Source of the DNA: an uncultured Lachnospiraceae bacterium
Lineage (GTDB): Bacteria > Bacillota > Clostridia > Lachnospirales > Lachnospiraceae
NCBI GenBank assembly: GCA_910579395.1
Contig: CAJTUC010000039.1
Location: forward strand, 1-32,502
DNA: 32,502 nucleotides
Direction of reading: 5' to 3'
A model generated the notes under the pieces. That model was not told the origin of the DNA and did no database searches. It saw only the letters and a list, made by a program, of their open reading frames with translations. Position numbers and translations under genes: made by a program. This document shows positions 22,673 through 29,558 of this stretch, piece by piece. Positions within the stretch are counted from its first letter, which is position 1. The number at the start of each line of letters is the position of its first letter.

Positions 22673-24148
22673 GACTATATAAAGATTCATGAAAATGATA
22701 ATGTCATTGTAGCGATCAAAGAAATCGCCGCGGGGGAAACCGTGAATGCGGGCGGCGTACAGGTGACGGCGGGGGAAACCATTCCGGCCGGACACAAGAT
22801 GGCGCTTTGCGATATCGCGGAAGGCGGCGACGTTATAAAATACGGATTCCGCATCGGCAATGCGAAAGAAGCGGTCAAAGCAGGTGCATGGATACATACG
22901 CACAATGTCAAGACTGCGCTCGGCGATTTGCTGGAATACAGTTATGAACCTACCCCGGTAAAAGAAGAGACGACATCTGACGCGGCTTTTATGGGATATA
23001 ACCGGCCGGACGGCAAAGTAGGCGTCCGGAACGAAGTCTGGGTTATCCCGACGGTAGGCTGTGTAAATAACGTTGCATCGGCGCTTGCCAAAGCGGCGAA
23101 CGGACGGCTGAAAGGCTCGGTGGAGGAAGTTATCGCATTTCCGCATCCTTACGGCTGTTCCCAGATGGGAGACGACCAGGAGCATACAAGAACGATTCTT
23201 GCGGATCTGATCAATCATCCCAATGCGGGCGGTGTACTGGTACTTGGCTTAGGATGTGAGAACAGCAATATTGAAGTGTTGAAACCTTATATCGGCGAAG
23301 TGAATCCGGACAGAGTGAAATTTCTGGTATGCCAGGAAACGGAAGACGAGATGGAAGCAGGCGGGAAACTGTTGGATGAATTGATTTCCTACGCATCGGG
23401 TTTTGAACGGGAAGAAATCAGTGTATCAAAACTCATCATCGGTATGAAGTGCGGTGGAAGTGACGGTTTTTCCGGTATCACAGCCAATCCGTTAGTCGGT
23501 AAATTCTCCGACCTGCTGATCAGCAAAAAGGGAACGACGATTCTGACGGAAGTGCCGGAAATGTTTGGAGCCGAAACACTGCTTATGAACAGATGCGAGA
23601 ACCGTGAACTGTTTGACGAGACAGTGAAATTGATTAACGATTTTAAGCAGTATTTTAAAGATAATCATCAGACAATTTATGAAAATCCTTCGCCGGGAAA
23701 TAAGAAAGGCGGCATCTCCACATTGGAAGATAAGTCGCTCGGCTGTACGCAGAAATCCGGAAGTGCGCCGGTCAAAGGCGTGCTGGCATACGGAGAACGT
23801 GTGGAGAAGGCGGGACTTAACCTGCTTAGTGCGCCGGGAAACGATCTGGTAGCCTCAACGGCTCTGGCGGCGAGCGGCGCCCATATCGTACTTTTTACGA
23901 CCGGACGCGGAACGCCTTTTGCTTCACCGGTACCGACGGTCAAGATTTCCAGCAACAGCGCGCTTGTGGGCAAAAAGAAGAACTGGATCGATTTCAATGC
24001 CGGTGTACTGGTAGAAGATAAGGACATCGAAGAAACGGCACAGGAATTATTCGATTATGTAGTAGCGGTAGCCTCTGGGAAAAAGGTGTGCAGCGAGGAA
24101 GCTGGCTTCCACGATATGGCAATTTTCAAACAGGGTGTTACGTTATAA
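22667..24148 (+). CDS. uxaA: Altronate dehydratase
   Basis: A 493-residue UxaA-family dehydratase converting D-altronate to 2-keto-3-deoxygluconate. The N-terminal SAF domain (residues about 1-90) ends with the IHTHN motif (His77, His79). The catalytic part opens with FMGYNRPDGKVGVRN and VIPTVGCVNN (Cys132). It continues with FPHPYGCSQMGDD, VLGLGCENSN, GMKCGGSDGFSGITANPLVG and LFTTGRGTPF, all family signatures that include the cysteines likely to hold an iron centre. It is the second gene of the set after uxaB. Its start overlaps the stop of a five-codon leader, suggesting translational coupling. KduD follows after 40 bases. Confidence 0.96.
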   Translation: MKDYIKIHENDNVIVAIKEIAAGETVNAGGVQVTAGETIPAGHKMALCDIAEGGDVIKYGFRIGNAKEAVKAGAWIHTHNVKTALGDLLEYSYEPTPVKEETTSDAAFMGYNRPDGKVGVRNEVWVIPTVGCVNNVASALAKAANGRLKGSVEEVIAFPHPYGCSQMGDDQEHTRTILADLINHPNAGGVLVLGLGCENSNIEVLKPYIGEVNPDRVKFLVCQETEDEMEAGGKLLDELISYASGFEREEISVSKLIIGMKCGGSDGFSGITANPLVGKFSDLLISKKGTTILTEVPEMFGAETLLMNRCENRELFDETVKLINDFKQYFKDNHQTIYENPSPGNKKGGISTLEDKSLGCTQKSGSAPVKGVLAYGERVEKAGLNLLSAPGNDLVASTALAASGAHIVLFTTGRGTPFASPVPTVKISSNSALVGKKKNWIDFNAGVLVEDKDIEETAQELFDYVVAVASGKKVCSEEAGFHDMAIFKQGVTL

Positions 24149-24188
24149 ATAAGCCACTTATTAAGGACAAATAAAGGAGGAAAAAGAA

Positions 24189-24992
24189 ATGGCGATTTTA
24201 GACAAGTTTTCATTGGAAGGTAAGGTAGCGCTCGTAACAGGTGCATCTTACGGAATCGGGTTCGCACTTGCAACCGCATATGCAGAAGCCGGTGCGACCA
24301 TCGTTTTCAATGATATCAAGCAGGAACTGGTTGACAAAGGTATTGCTGCTTACAAAGAAAAAGGCATCGAAGCGCACGGTTATGTATGTGACGTAACGAA
24401 TGAAGAACAGGTAAACGAACTGGTTGCCAAAGTGGAAAAAGAAGTCGGCGTTATCGATATCCTTGTAAACAATGCAGGTATCATCAAACGTATCCCGATG
24501 TGTGATATGACAGCTGCAGAATTCAGACAGGTCATCGACGTAGATTTGAACGCTCCGTTCATCGTATCCAAAGCGGTCATTCCGTCCATGATCAAAAAAG
24601 GCCATGGAAAAATTATCAACATCTGCTCCATGATGAGCGAACTCGGACGTGAGACCGTATCCGCATATGCAGCAGCAAAAGGCGGTCTGAAAATGCTTAC
24701 GAAGAACATTGCTTCCGAATACGGCGAATTCAACATTCAGTGTAACGGTATCGGACCGGGTTATATCGCAACACCTCAGACGGCTCCGCTTCGTGAGATT
24801 CAGCCCGATGGTTCCAGACATCCGTTCGACCAGTTCATCATTGCAAAGACACCTGCGGCAAGATGGGGAGAAGCAGAAGACCTTCAGGGTACGGCAGTAT
24901 TCCTTGCATCCGATGCGTCTAACTTTGTCAATGGCCATGTTGTTTATGTAGACGGCGGTATTCTTGCATACATCGGAAAGCAGCCGGGCTAA
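24189..24992 (+). CDS. kduD: 2-dehydro-3-deoxy-D-gluconate 5-dehydrogenase (SDR)
   Basis: A 267-residue short-chain dehydrogenase. The cofactor motif TGASYGIG is at residues 17-24, NNAG at 94-97, and the catalytic Ser147, Tyr160 and Lys164 are in place (SAYAAAKGG). It should reduce 2,5-diketo-3-deoxygluconate, the product of KduI, to KDG. Gluconate 5-dehydrogenases of the same family look very similar, so the assignment leans on the kduI, uxaB and uxaA neighbours. AAGGAGG precedes the ATG with normal spacing. It is the last gene before the terminator at 25128 and completes the unsaturated-uronate branch at KDG. Confidence 0.88.
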   Translation: MAILDKFSLEGKVALVTGASYGIGFALATAYAEAGATIVFNDIKQELVDKGIAAYKEKGIEAHGYVCDVTNEEQVNELVAKVEKEVGVIDILVNNAGIIKRIPMCDMTAAEFRQVIDVDLNAPFIVSKAVIPSMIKKGHGKIINICSMMSELGRETVSAYAAAKGGLKMLTKNIASEYGEFNIQCNGIGPGYIATPQTAPLREIQPDGSRHPFDQFIIAKTPAARWGEAEDLQGTAVFLASDASNFVNGHVVYVDGGILAYIGKQPG

Positions 24993-25040
24993 GTGCGGGA
25001 AGAACTTCTAAAGACTGCATCAGAGGGTGCTTCGTCAAGG

Positions 25041-25117
25041 AGTTCTACGATTTGCGGAGCAAATCTTTCTCGTACTGCAGAATGTCCTGACGGCCATTCT
25101 GCTATAAGTAGAGAACT
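25041..25117 (+). other. Structured multi-hairpin intergenic element
   Basis: AGTTCTAC (25041-25048) can pair imperfectly with GTAGAGAACT (25108-25117), enclosing two perfect hairpins. These are GATTTGC-GGA-GCAAATC (25049-25065) and GCAGAATG/CATTCTGC (25077-25084 with 25095-25102). The outcome would be a three-way junction at the 3' end of the kduD transcript. It could be a small RNA element or a relic of a palindromic repeat. I do not recognise a known family. Confidence 0.35.
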
Positions 25118-25127
25118 TTGGAATTGC

Positions 25128-25165
25128 AGAGGCGGCAGCAAATATACTGCCGCCTCTTTGCTTTA
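25128..25165 (+). terminator. Rho-independent terminator of uxaB-uxaA-kduD
   Basis: A perfect 11-bp GC-rich stem (AGAGGCGGCAG with CTGCCGCCTCT, 25128-25138 and 25147-25157) is followed by a broken T tract. It lies 136 bases beyond kduD and separates that operon from the GH28 gene. Confidence 0.8.
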
Positions 25166-25217
25166 GGGAAGGTTGTTGGGGAAGAGAATTTAAAGAGAAA
25201 GGTTATGGGATATAAGT

Positions 25218-26777
25218 ATGGACATTCGGCTGGTTATGAAAACGGCGCGAAGCGCGGCAATTGAACTGAATGATGGTGGGACATATGAGACAAAAGAAAG
25301 ATATCGATTGTTATTAAATGGCATAGAACTTAGGATGGCTGATACGGTCATCACCAGTCTGTTCAATCTGAAACCGGATACGGAATATGTGCTTGACGTG
25401 CAGAGTGAAGATGGTGCAGGACTTGGGAACATTTCTTTTCGGACAGAAGAAGAATTTGTTACGATCAATGTAAAAGAACTGGGGGCAGCAGGGGACGGCG
25501 TGTCGGACGATACCGGATTTATTCAGGCGGCGATCATGGCCTGCCCGCCTAAGAGCCGCGTTCTGATTCCGAAAGGGAAGTATAAGATTACGAGTATCTT
25601 TTTAAAGAGCGGACTCAATCTGGAGATCGCAAAAGACGCGGAACTGCTCGCGGAGACGGACAGAAACCGTCGTGCCAAATTTCCGGGCAGGATTGAGAGT
25701 TATGACGAAACAGACGAATACCACCTCGGCACATGGGAAGGAAATCCGTTGCCGATGTTTGCCGGTATCATTTGCGGCATCGGCGTCACCGATGTGAATC
25801 TTTATGGTGAAGGAACGATAAACGGATGCGCATCGACGGAGAACTGGTGGTACGACCCGAAGGTAATGGTCGGTGCTTTCCGGCCAAGAACGCTGTTTTT
25901 GAATAAATGTGAACGGATACAGGTGCAGGGGCTGACGCTCCGAAACAGTCCGGCATGGGTCATCCATCCGTTCTTCAGCAACGATCTGATGTTCGCTAAT
26001 CTGTCAATACAGAATCCGCAGACGTCCCCGAATACGGACGGTCTGGATCCGGAATCCTGTAAAAATGTAGAGATCATGGGTGTTCATTTTTCTCTGGGCG
26101 ACGATTGTATCGCAGTCAAATCGGGAAAAGTTTATATGGGCAAAAAATACAAAACGCCTTCCGAGAATATTCATATAAGCCATTGTCTGATGGAGAACGG
26201 ACACGGCGCAGTCACGGCCGGAAGCGAAATCGGAGCCGGCGTGCGCAATATGCTCGTGGAGAAGTGCCGTTTTTCCCATACGGACAGAGGACTGCGGATC
26301 AAGACCAGAAGAGGGCGCGGCGAAGACTCGGTTCTGGACGAAATTACCTTCCGGGATATCGAGATGGACAATGTTATGACACCGTTTACCGCGAATGCTT
26401 TTTACTTCTGCGACCCGGACGGCAAGACGGAGTATGTACAGTCCAGAGAAGTCTGCCCGGTGGATGAGCGGACGCCTGCAATGAAGCATTTTCTGTTTGA
26501 GAACATTCATGCGTCCAACTGTCATGTGGCGGCGATTTTCTTCGAAGGACTTCCGGAACAGAAGATCGAGAAGATCGAGATGCGGAACTGCTCGATTTCT
26601 TTTGCCGACGATGCCAAAACGGATGTGCCGATCATGTCGGCGGGCGTGGAAGCCTGTTCGAAGAAAGGCATTCATGCCGTCAATGTAAAACAGCTGATTC
26701 TGGATAATGTAGTGATCGAAGGCGCGGTCGGTGAACTGTTGGAACTGCAGGGCGTGGATGAATTGGAACAGAATTGA
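25218..26777 (+). CDS. GH28 polygalacturonase, cytosolic
   Basis: A 519-residue right-handed beta-helix glycoside hydrolase acting on galacturonan or oligogalacturonides. An N-terminal fibronectin-III-like domain (residues 1 to about 78) precedes the helix, which opens NVKELGAAGDGVSDDTGFIQAA. The four GH28 signatures are present: NTDGLDPES (Asp274), SLGDDCIAVKSG (Asp295, Asp296), NGHGAVTAGSE (His329) and RGLRIKT (Arg360, Lys362). There is no signal peptide, so it probably trims imported oligogalacturonides in the cytoplasm, most likely from an end. It follows a terminator and no clear promoter is visible, so its transcription start is uncertain. The isomerase/epimerase gene follows after 84 bases. 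Confidence 0.93.
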   Translation: MDIRLVMKTARSAAIELNDGGTYETKERYRLLLNGIELRMADTVITSLFNLKPDTEYVLDVQSEDGAGLGNISFRTEEEFVTINVKELGAAGDGVSDDTGFIQAAIMACPPKSRVLIPKGKYKITSIFLKSGLNLEIAKDAELLAETDRNRRAKFPGRIESYDETDEYHLGTWEGNPLPMFAGIICGIGVTDVNLYGEGTINGCASTENWWYDPKVMVGAFRPRTLFLNKCERIQVQGLTLRNSPAWVIHPFFSNDLMFANLSIQNPQTSPNTDGLDPESCKNVEIMGVHFSLGDDCIAVKSGKVYMGKKYKTPSENIHISHCLMENGHGAVTAGSEIGAGVRNMLVEKCRFSHTDRGLRIKTRRGRGEDSVLDEITFRDIEMDNVMTPFTANAFYFCDPDGKTEYVQSREVCPVDERTPAMKHFLFENIHASNCHVAAIFFEGLPEQKIEKIEMRNCSISFADDAKTDVPIMSAGVEACSKKGIHAVNVKQLILDNVVIEGAVGELLELQGVDELEQN

Positions 26778-26861
26778 AAGTATGGGAAAAGGATTTGAGG
26801 ATTGCCATCAGATTGAGCTTCGGAGTCTGCAGAAGATTGTTTTGAAAAAAGGAGGACTATG

Positions 26862-27707
26862 ATGCAGTTAGGAATACGTTTACATGATATCAAAAAGGCG
26901 CCGCTGCCGGAGCGCTTGCAGATTGCGGCCAGTCAGGGGTTTCGCTGTGGTCATTTGGCGCTTTCTAAAGTGATTTCCGAATACTCGGTCGCGGACAGTG
27001 CTTTGACACCGGGTTTTGCGTGCTATCTGAAAAATCTGTTTGCGGAAGCGGGAATCGATATTGCCGTGCTCGGATGCTATCTGAACCTGGCCAATCCGAA
27101 CGAGGAAAGTCTGAAAAAAAATCAGGCGCGTTATCTGGCAAATATCCGTTTCGCTTCTCTGCTCGGCGCCGGCGTGGTCGGTACGGAGACAGGCGCTGTC
27201 AATGAAGCGTATAAGTATGAAGAGCGCAATCATTCCGAAGAGGCGCTGCAGATTTTTATCAAAAATCTGAGACCTGTCGTGGAGTACGCAGAAAAAATGG
27301 GGGTTATTTTTGCGATTGAGCCGGTCTTTAAGCATATTGTTTGTAATCCGGAACGGGCGAGAAGGGTGCTCGACGAGATAAATTCTCCGAACCTTCAGAT
27401 CATCTTTGACCCGGTAAACCTGCTGGATATCAGCAATTACCAAAATCGGGAACAGATTATTCGAGAGGCGATCGAAGCACTCGGCAAAGATATTGCCGTC
27501 GTGCATATCAAAGATTTCCGGGTGGAGAACGGCGAACTGGTTTCCGTGGCGGCCGGAACGGGTGAGATGAACTACGAAGAAATCATCCGCTTTATCAAAA
27601 AAGAGAAACCGTACATCCATGTAACACTGGAAAATACGGTTCCCGAAAATGCCGAGACAGCCCGAAACTATATTCAAAAGCTATGGGATGACTGTGAACT
27701 CGGTTGA
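26862..27707 (+). CDS. Sugar phosphate isomerase/epimerase (TIM barrel)
   Basis: A 281-residue xylose-isomerase-like TIM-barrel protein (AP endonuclease 2 superfamily). The usual metal ligands are placed as expected: Glu in FAIEPVF (about residue 152), Asp in IIFDPVNLLD (about 183), His in VVHIKDF (about 215) and Glu in VTLENT (about 257). The substrate is unknown. Its position behind GH28 suggests epimerisation or isomerisation of a pectin-derived sugar or sugar acid. GGAGG is 6 bases before ATG 26862 and only 3 before ATG 26859, so the second is preferred. Its TGA directly abuts the stop codon of the convergent serine hydrolase gene, with no terminator between. Confidence 0.85.
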   Translation: MQLGIRLHDIKKAPLPERLQIAASQGFRCGHLALSKVISEYSVADSALTPGFACYLKNLFAEAGIDIAVLGCYLNLANPNEESLKKNQARYLANIRFASLLGAGVVGTETGAVNEAYKYEERNHSEEALQIFIKNLRPVVEYAEKMGVIFAIEPVFKHIVCNPERARRVLDEINSPNLQIIFDPVNLLDISNYQNREQIIREAIEALGKDIAVVHIKDFRVENGELVSVAAGTGEMNYEEIIRFIKKEKPYIHVTLENTVPENAETARNYIQKLWDDCELG

Positions 27708-29159
27708 TCAATCGAGTCGGCCATACAAATGCCCGTCGAATTCGTGGAACAGGCTCTCCTCTTTTTTGCGCATGAATATGGTCAGGTCGTTTTCGCCGAA
27801 AGAAAGCTGAAAATGCACGCTGCCCACATAAGAGTCGATGATATGCGCTTTGATATAGAGCGTGCCGTCATGAAGCCAGACGCCGCTTGCGGCATAGTGC
27901 ATATCATAGAGCGGGAAAGAGCCGGTCTGCAGATTGCCGAGGCCGAATTGTACTGCATAGAGCTTTTGCCCGTAAAGGAAGGAAAGCGTTCCGACGTCCT
28001 GATTATCGGAAGTCTTGTCAAAACGAACGGTAAAACTTTCAAATCCGGAATTATCTGTTCGGATACGGAAGGTTTTGCCGTTTATCCTATTTGCAGTATC
28101 GGATGTGCGGGCGCCCTGCAGCGGTTCCAGCCTGAGAGAAGAAGCCGCCTGTTCCAGATATCGTGCTGTTTCCGGATCTTCGGGCAGAACCTGTTCCTGC
28201 ATATGGGGAAGAAGCTCCTCGTAAAGGGCATCATAAATCTGCTGATTGCCGCCCTGAACATCCTGTGTATCCGCAGTCGTAACACAGATCAGGTCATAAT
28301 CGGGCAGGAAGATGATGAGCTGTCCGCCCATGCCGTAACAGGTATAGCCGTTGTGGGCGCCGCGCCAGAACTGCATGCCGTATCCCTGTGCTTCGCTCGG
28401 AACGGGAGCTGTCACACAGGTATCGCTTAAATGCGATACCGCCATGTCGATATAGGAAGCGGAAAGCAGCTGTTGGCCAAGGACACATCCCCTGTGTGCG
28501 ATAAAATAACCGAATTTCAGTAAGTCCAGCGGATAGGCCACGAGGCCGGAACCGCCCATGGATACGCCGAAGGGGTCTTTGAGCATATAGGACTGATCCG
28601 AAAGGCCGAGGGGCGCGAGCTTCTTTTTCAGATAGTCCAGCATGGAAAGACCGGTCATTTTTTCCACCAGGGCGCAGAGTGTATGCGGCGCTGAAGTATC
28701 ATAGTGGAAAAGCGTTCCTGCCGGATGCGTCGGCGGCGTAGTAAAAAAGCTTTCCACCCAGTCGGAGTTCAGGTCGAGTTTATAGGTGGTCGCAGCATGG
28801 CAGGAACGCATCATCAGCATATCTTTGATCGTCATTGCAGCAATCCAGGGGTGAACCTCATTCGGAAGCTTTTCGGGAAAATGCTTTACGATGGGGTCTT
28901 CCAGAGAAAGCCTGCCTTCTTCGGCTAGCAGGCCGACAGCAATTGCGGTGAAACTTTTGCTGATAGAAAACATACGATGCTGAGTGCCGGCATCACAGGG
29001 CGCATAATACCCTTCAAAAATCAGTTTGTCATGGCGCATTAGAAGCAGGCTGTGCATGGGAAGCCCGCGCGCGGCCAGCCGTTTTGTGAATTGGATAACG
29101 GCATCAGCCGGAATGCCGACGGATTCCGGGGAAGACTTTTCGAATGTAAGTGTGGACAT
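27708..29159 (-). CDS. Cytosolic serine hydrolase (beta-lactamase family)
   Basis: A 483-residue protein without signal peptide. The N-terminal domain (about 1-320) is a class C beta-lactamase/esterase fold with nucleophile motif SISK (Ser65-Lys68) and a Tyr153-Asp-Thr second motif. GMGGQLIIFLPDYDLICVTTADTQD stands where the third motif is expected. The C-terminal part (about 340-483) looks like an all-beta domain. Cytosolic relatives in carbohydrate loci may act as esterases, so removal of acetyl or methyl groups from imported pectin fragments is possible, though no residue proves it. A peptidase role is the alternative. The gene converges on the pectin genes, so it is not in their operon. 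GAGG precedes the ATG. Confidence 0.85.
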   Translation of the reverse strand: MSTLTFEKSSPESVGIPADAVIQFTKRLAARGLPMHSLLLMRHDKLIFEGYYAPCDAGTQHRMFSISKSFTAIAVGLLAEEGRLSLEDPIVKHFPEKLPNEVHPWIAAMTIKDMLMMRSCHAATTYKLDLNSDWVESFFTTPPTHPAGTLFHYDTSAPHTLCALVEKMTGLSMLDYLKKKLAPLGLSDQSYMLKDPFGVSMGGSGLVAYPLDLLKFGYFIAHRGCVLGQQLLSASYIDMAVSHLSDTCVTAPVPSEAQGYGMQFWRGAHNGYTCYGMGGQLIIFLPDYDLICVTTADTQDVQGGNQQIYDALYEELLPHMQEQVLPEDPETARYLEQAASSLRLEPLQGARTSDTANRINGKTFRIRTDNSGFESFTVRFDKTSDNQDVGTLSFLYGQKLYAVQFGLGNLQTGSFPLYDMHYAASGVWLHDGTLYIKAHIIDSYVGSVHFQLSFGENDLTIFMRKKEESLFHEFDGHLYGRLD

Positions 29160-29198
29160 GTGTTTTTTACCTCGTTTCGTTTTGTGGGTTTTTTGCGA

Positions 29199-29304
29199 CT
29201 ATGATATCGTAGCCATCGAAGCGGCGATATTTCATCATTTCGGCAAGAATTGCGGTGCAATTCTTGGGACGCAAGCCGCCGGGCTTGCGTCTATTATATC
29301 ATAG
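29199..29304. repeat. Palindromic hairpin cluster in the serine hydrolase leader
   Basis: Outer arms CTATGATAT (29199-29207) and ATATCATAG (29296-29304) enclose two perfect hairpins: AAGAATTGC-GGT-GCAATTCTT (29245-29265) and GACGCAAGCC/GGCTTGCGTC (29268-29277 with 29282-29291). The set lies between divergent genes and mostly inside the predicted 5' leader of the serine hydrolase. It may be a second small palindromic element or an RNA regulator. Confidence 0.5.
29293..29298 (-). promoter_or_regulatory. Extended -10 of the cytosolic serine hydrolase
   Basis: The minus strand reads TGATATAAT, a perfect -10 with TGn extension, about 135 bases before the start codon. No good -35 is visible. The resulting leader RNA would carry the two strong hairpins. 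Confidence 0.45.
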
Positions 29305-29330
29305 GAACAGGATTTTAAATATGAAAAATG

Positions 29331-29359
29331 TTTCAAAATTGCGGAGAGTGTTGTATAAT
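29331..29359 (+). promoter_or_regulatory. Candidate promoter of the chemoreceptor gene
   Basis: TTTCAA (29331-29336) and a perfect TATAAT (29354-29359) are spaced by 17 bases. Transcription would begin near 29366 and give a leader of nearly 200 bases containing leader-repeat copy 2. Confidence 0.5.
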
Positions 29360-29386
29360 GGATTCATGGGTAAGATAATGGGGATA

Positions 29387-29514
29387 GATTGAAAAATCAG
29401 AGATTTTTCATAGACGAATTTATTCGTCTTGCGAATATTGTGCCTTGTGCATAGCGAACTATTTTCGCATTCAAATATCGCAGGTTGTGAGAAAGGCATG
29501 GTTATTAGTATGAA
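29387..29514 (+). repeat. Leader repeat copy 2 with a nine-codon upstream ORF
   Basis: The TGAAAAATC-AGA-GATTTTTCA hairpin (29390-29410) equals the core of copy 1. Two further hairpins follow: AGACGAA/TTCGTCT and TGCGAA/TTCGCA. Bases 29472-29514 align without gaps to 816-858, with four mismatches. GAGAAAGG precedes ATGGTTATTAGTATGAAG, which here opens only a nine-codon ORF, MVISMKLQV (29498-29527), about 30 bases before the chemoreceptor start. Confidence 0.75.
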
Positions 29515-29558
29515 GTTACAGGTATAAATGGAGAAGAGAAGGAGGACAGAGTACTGTT

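Noticed and set aside
24210..24938. 242-residue reverse frame opposite kduD
   Set aside because: It is an antisense shadow of a clear SDR gene and has no family features.
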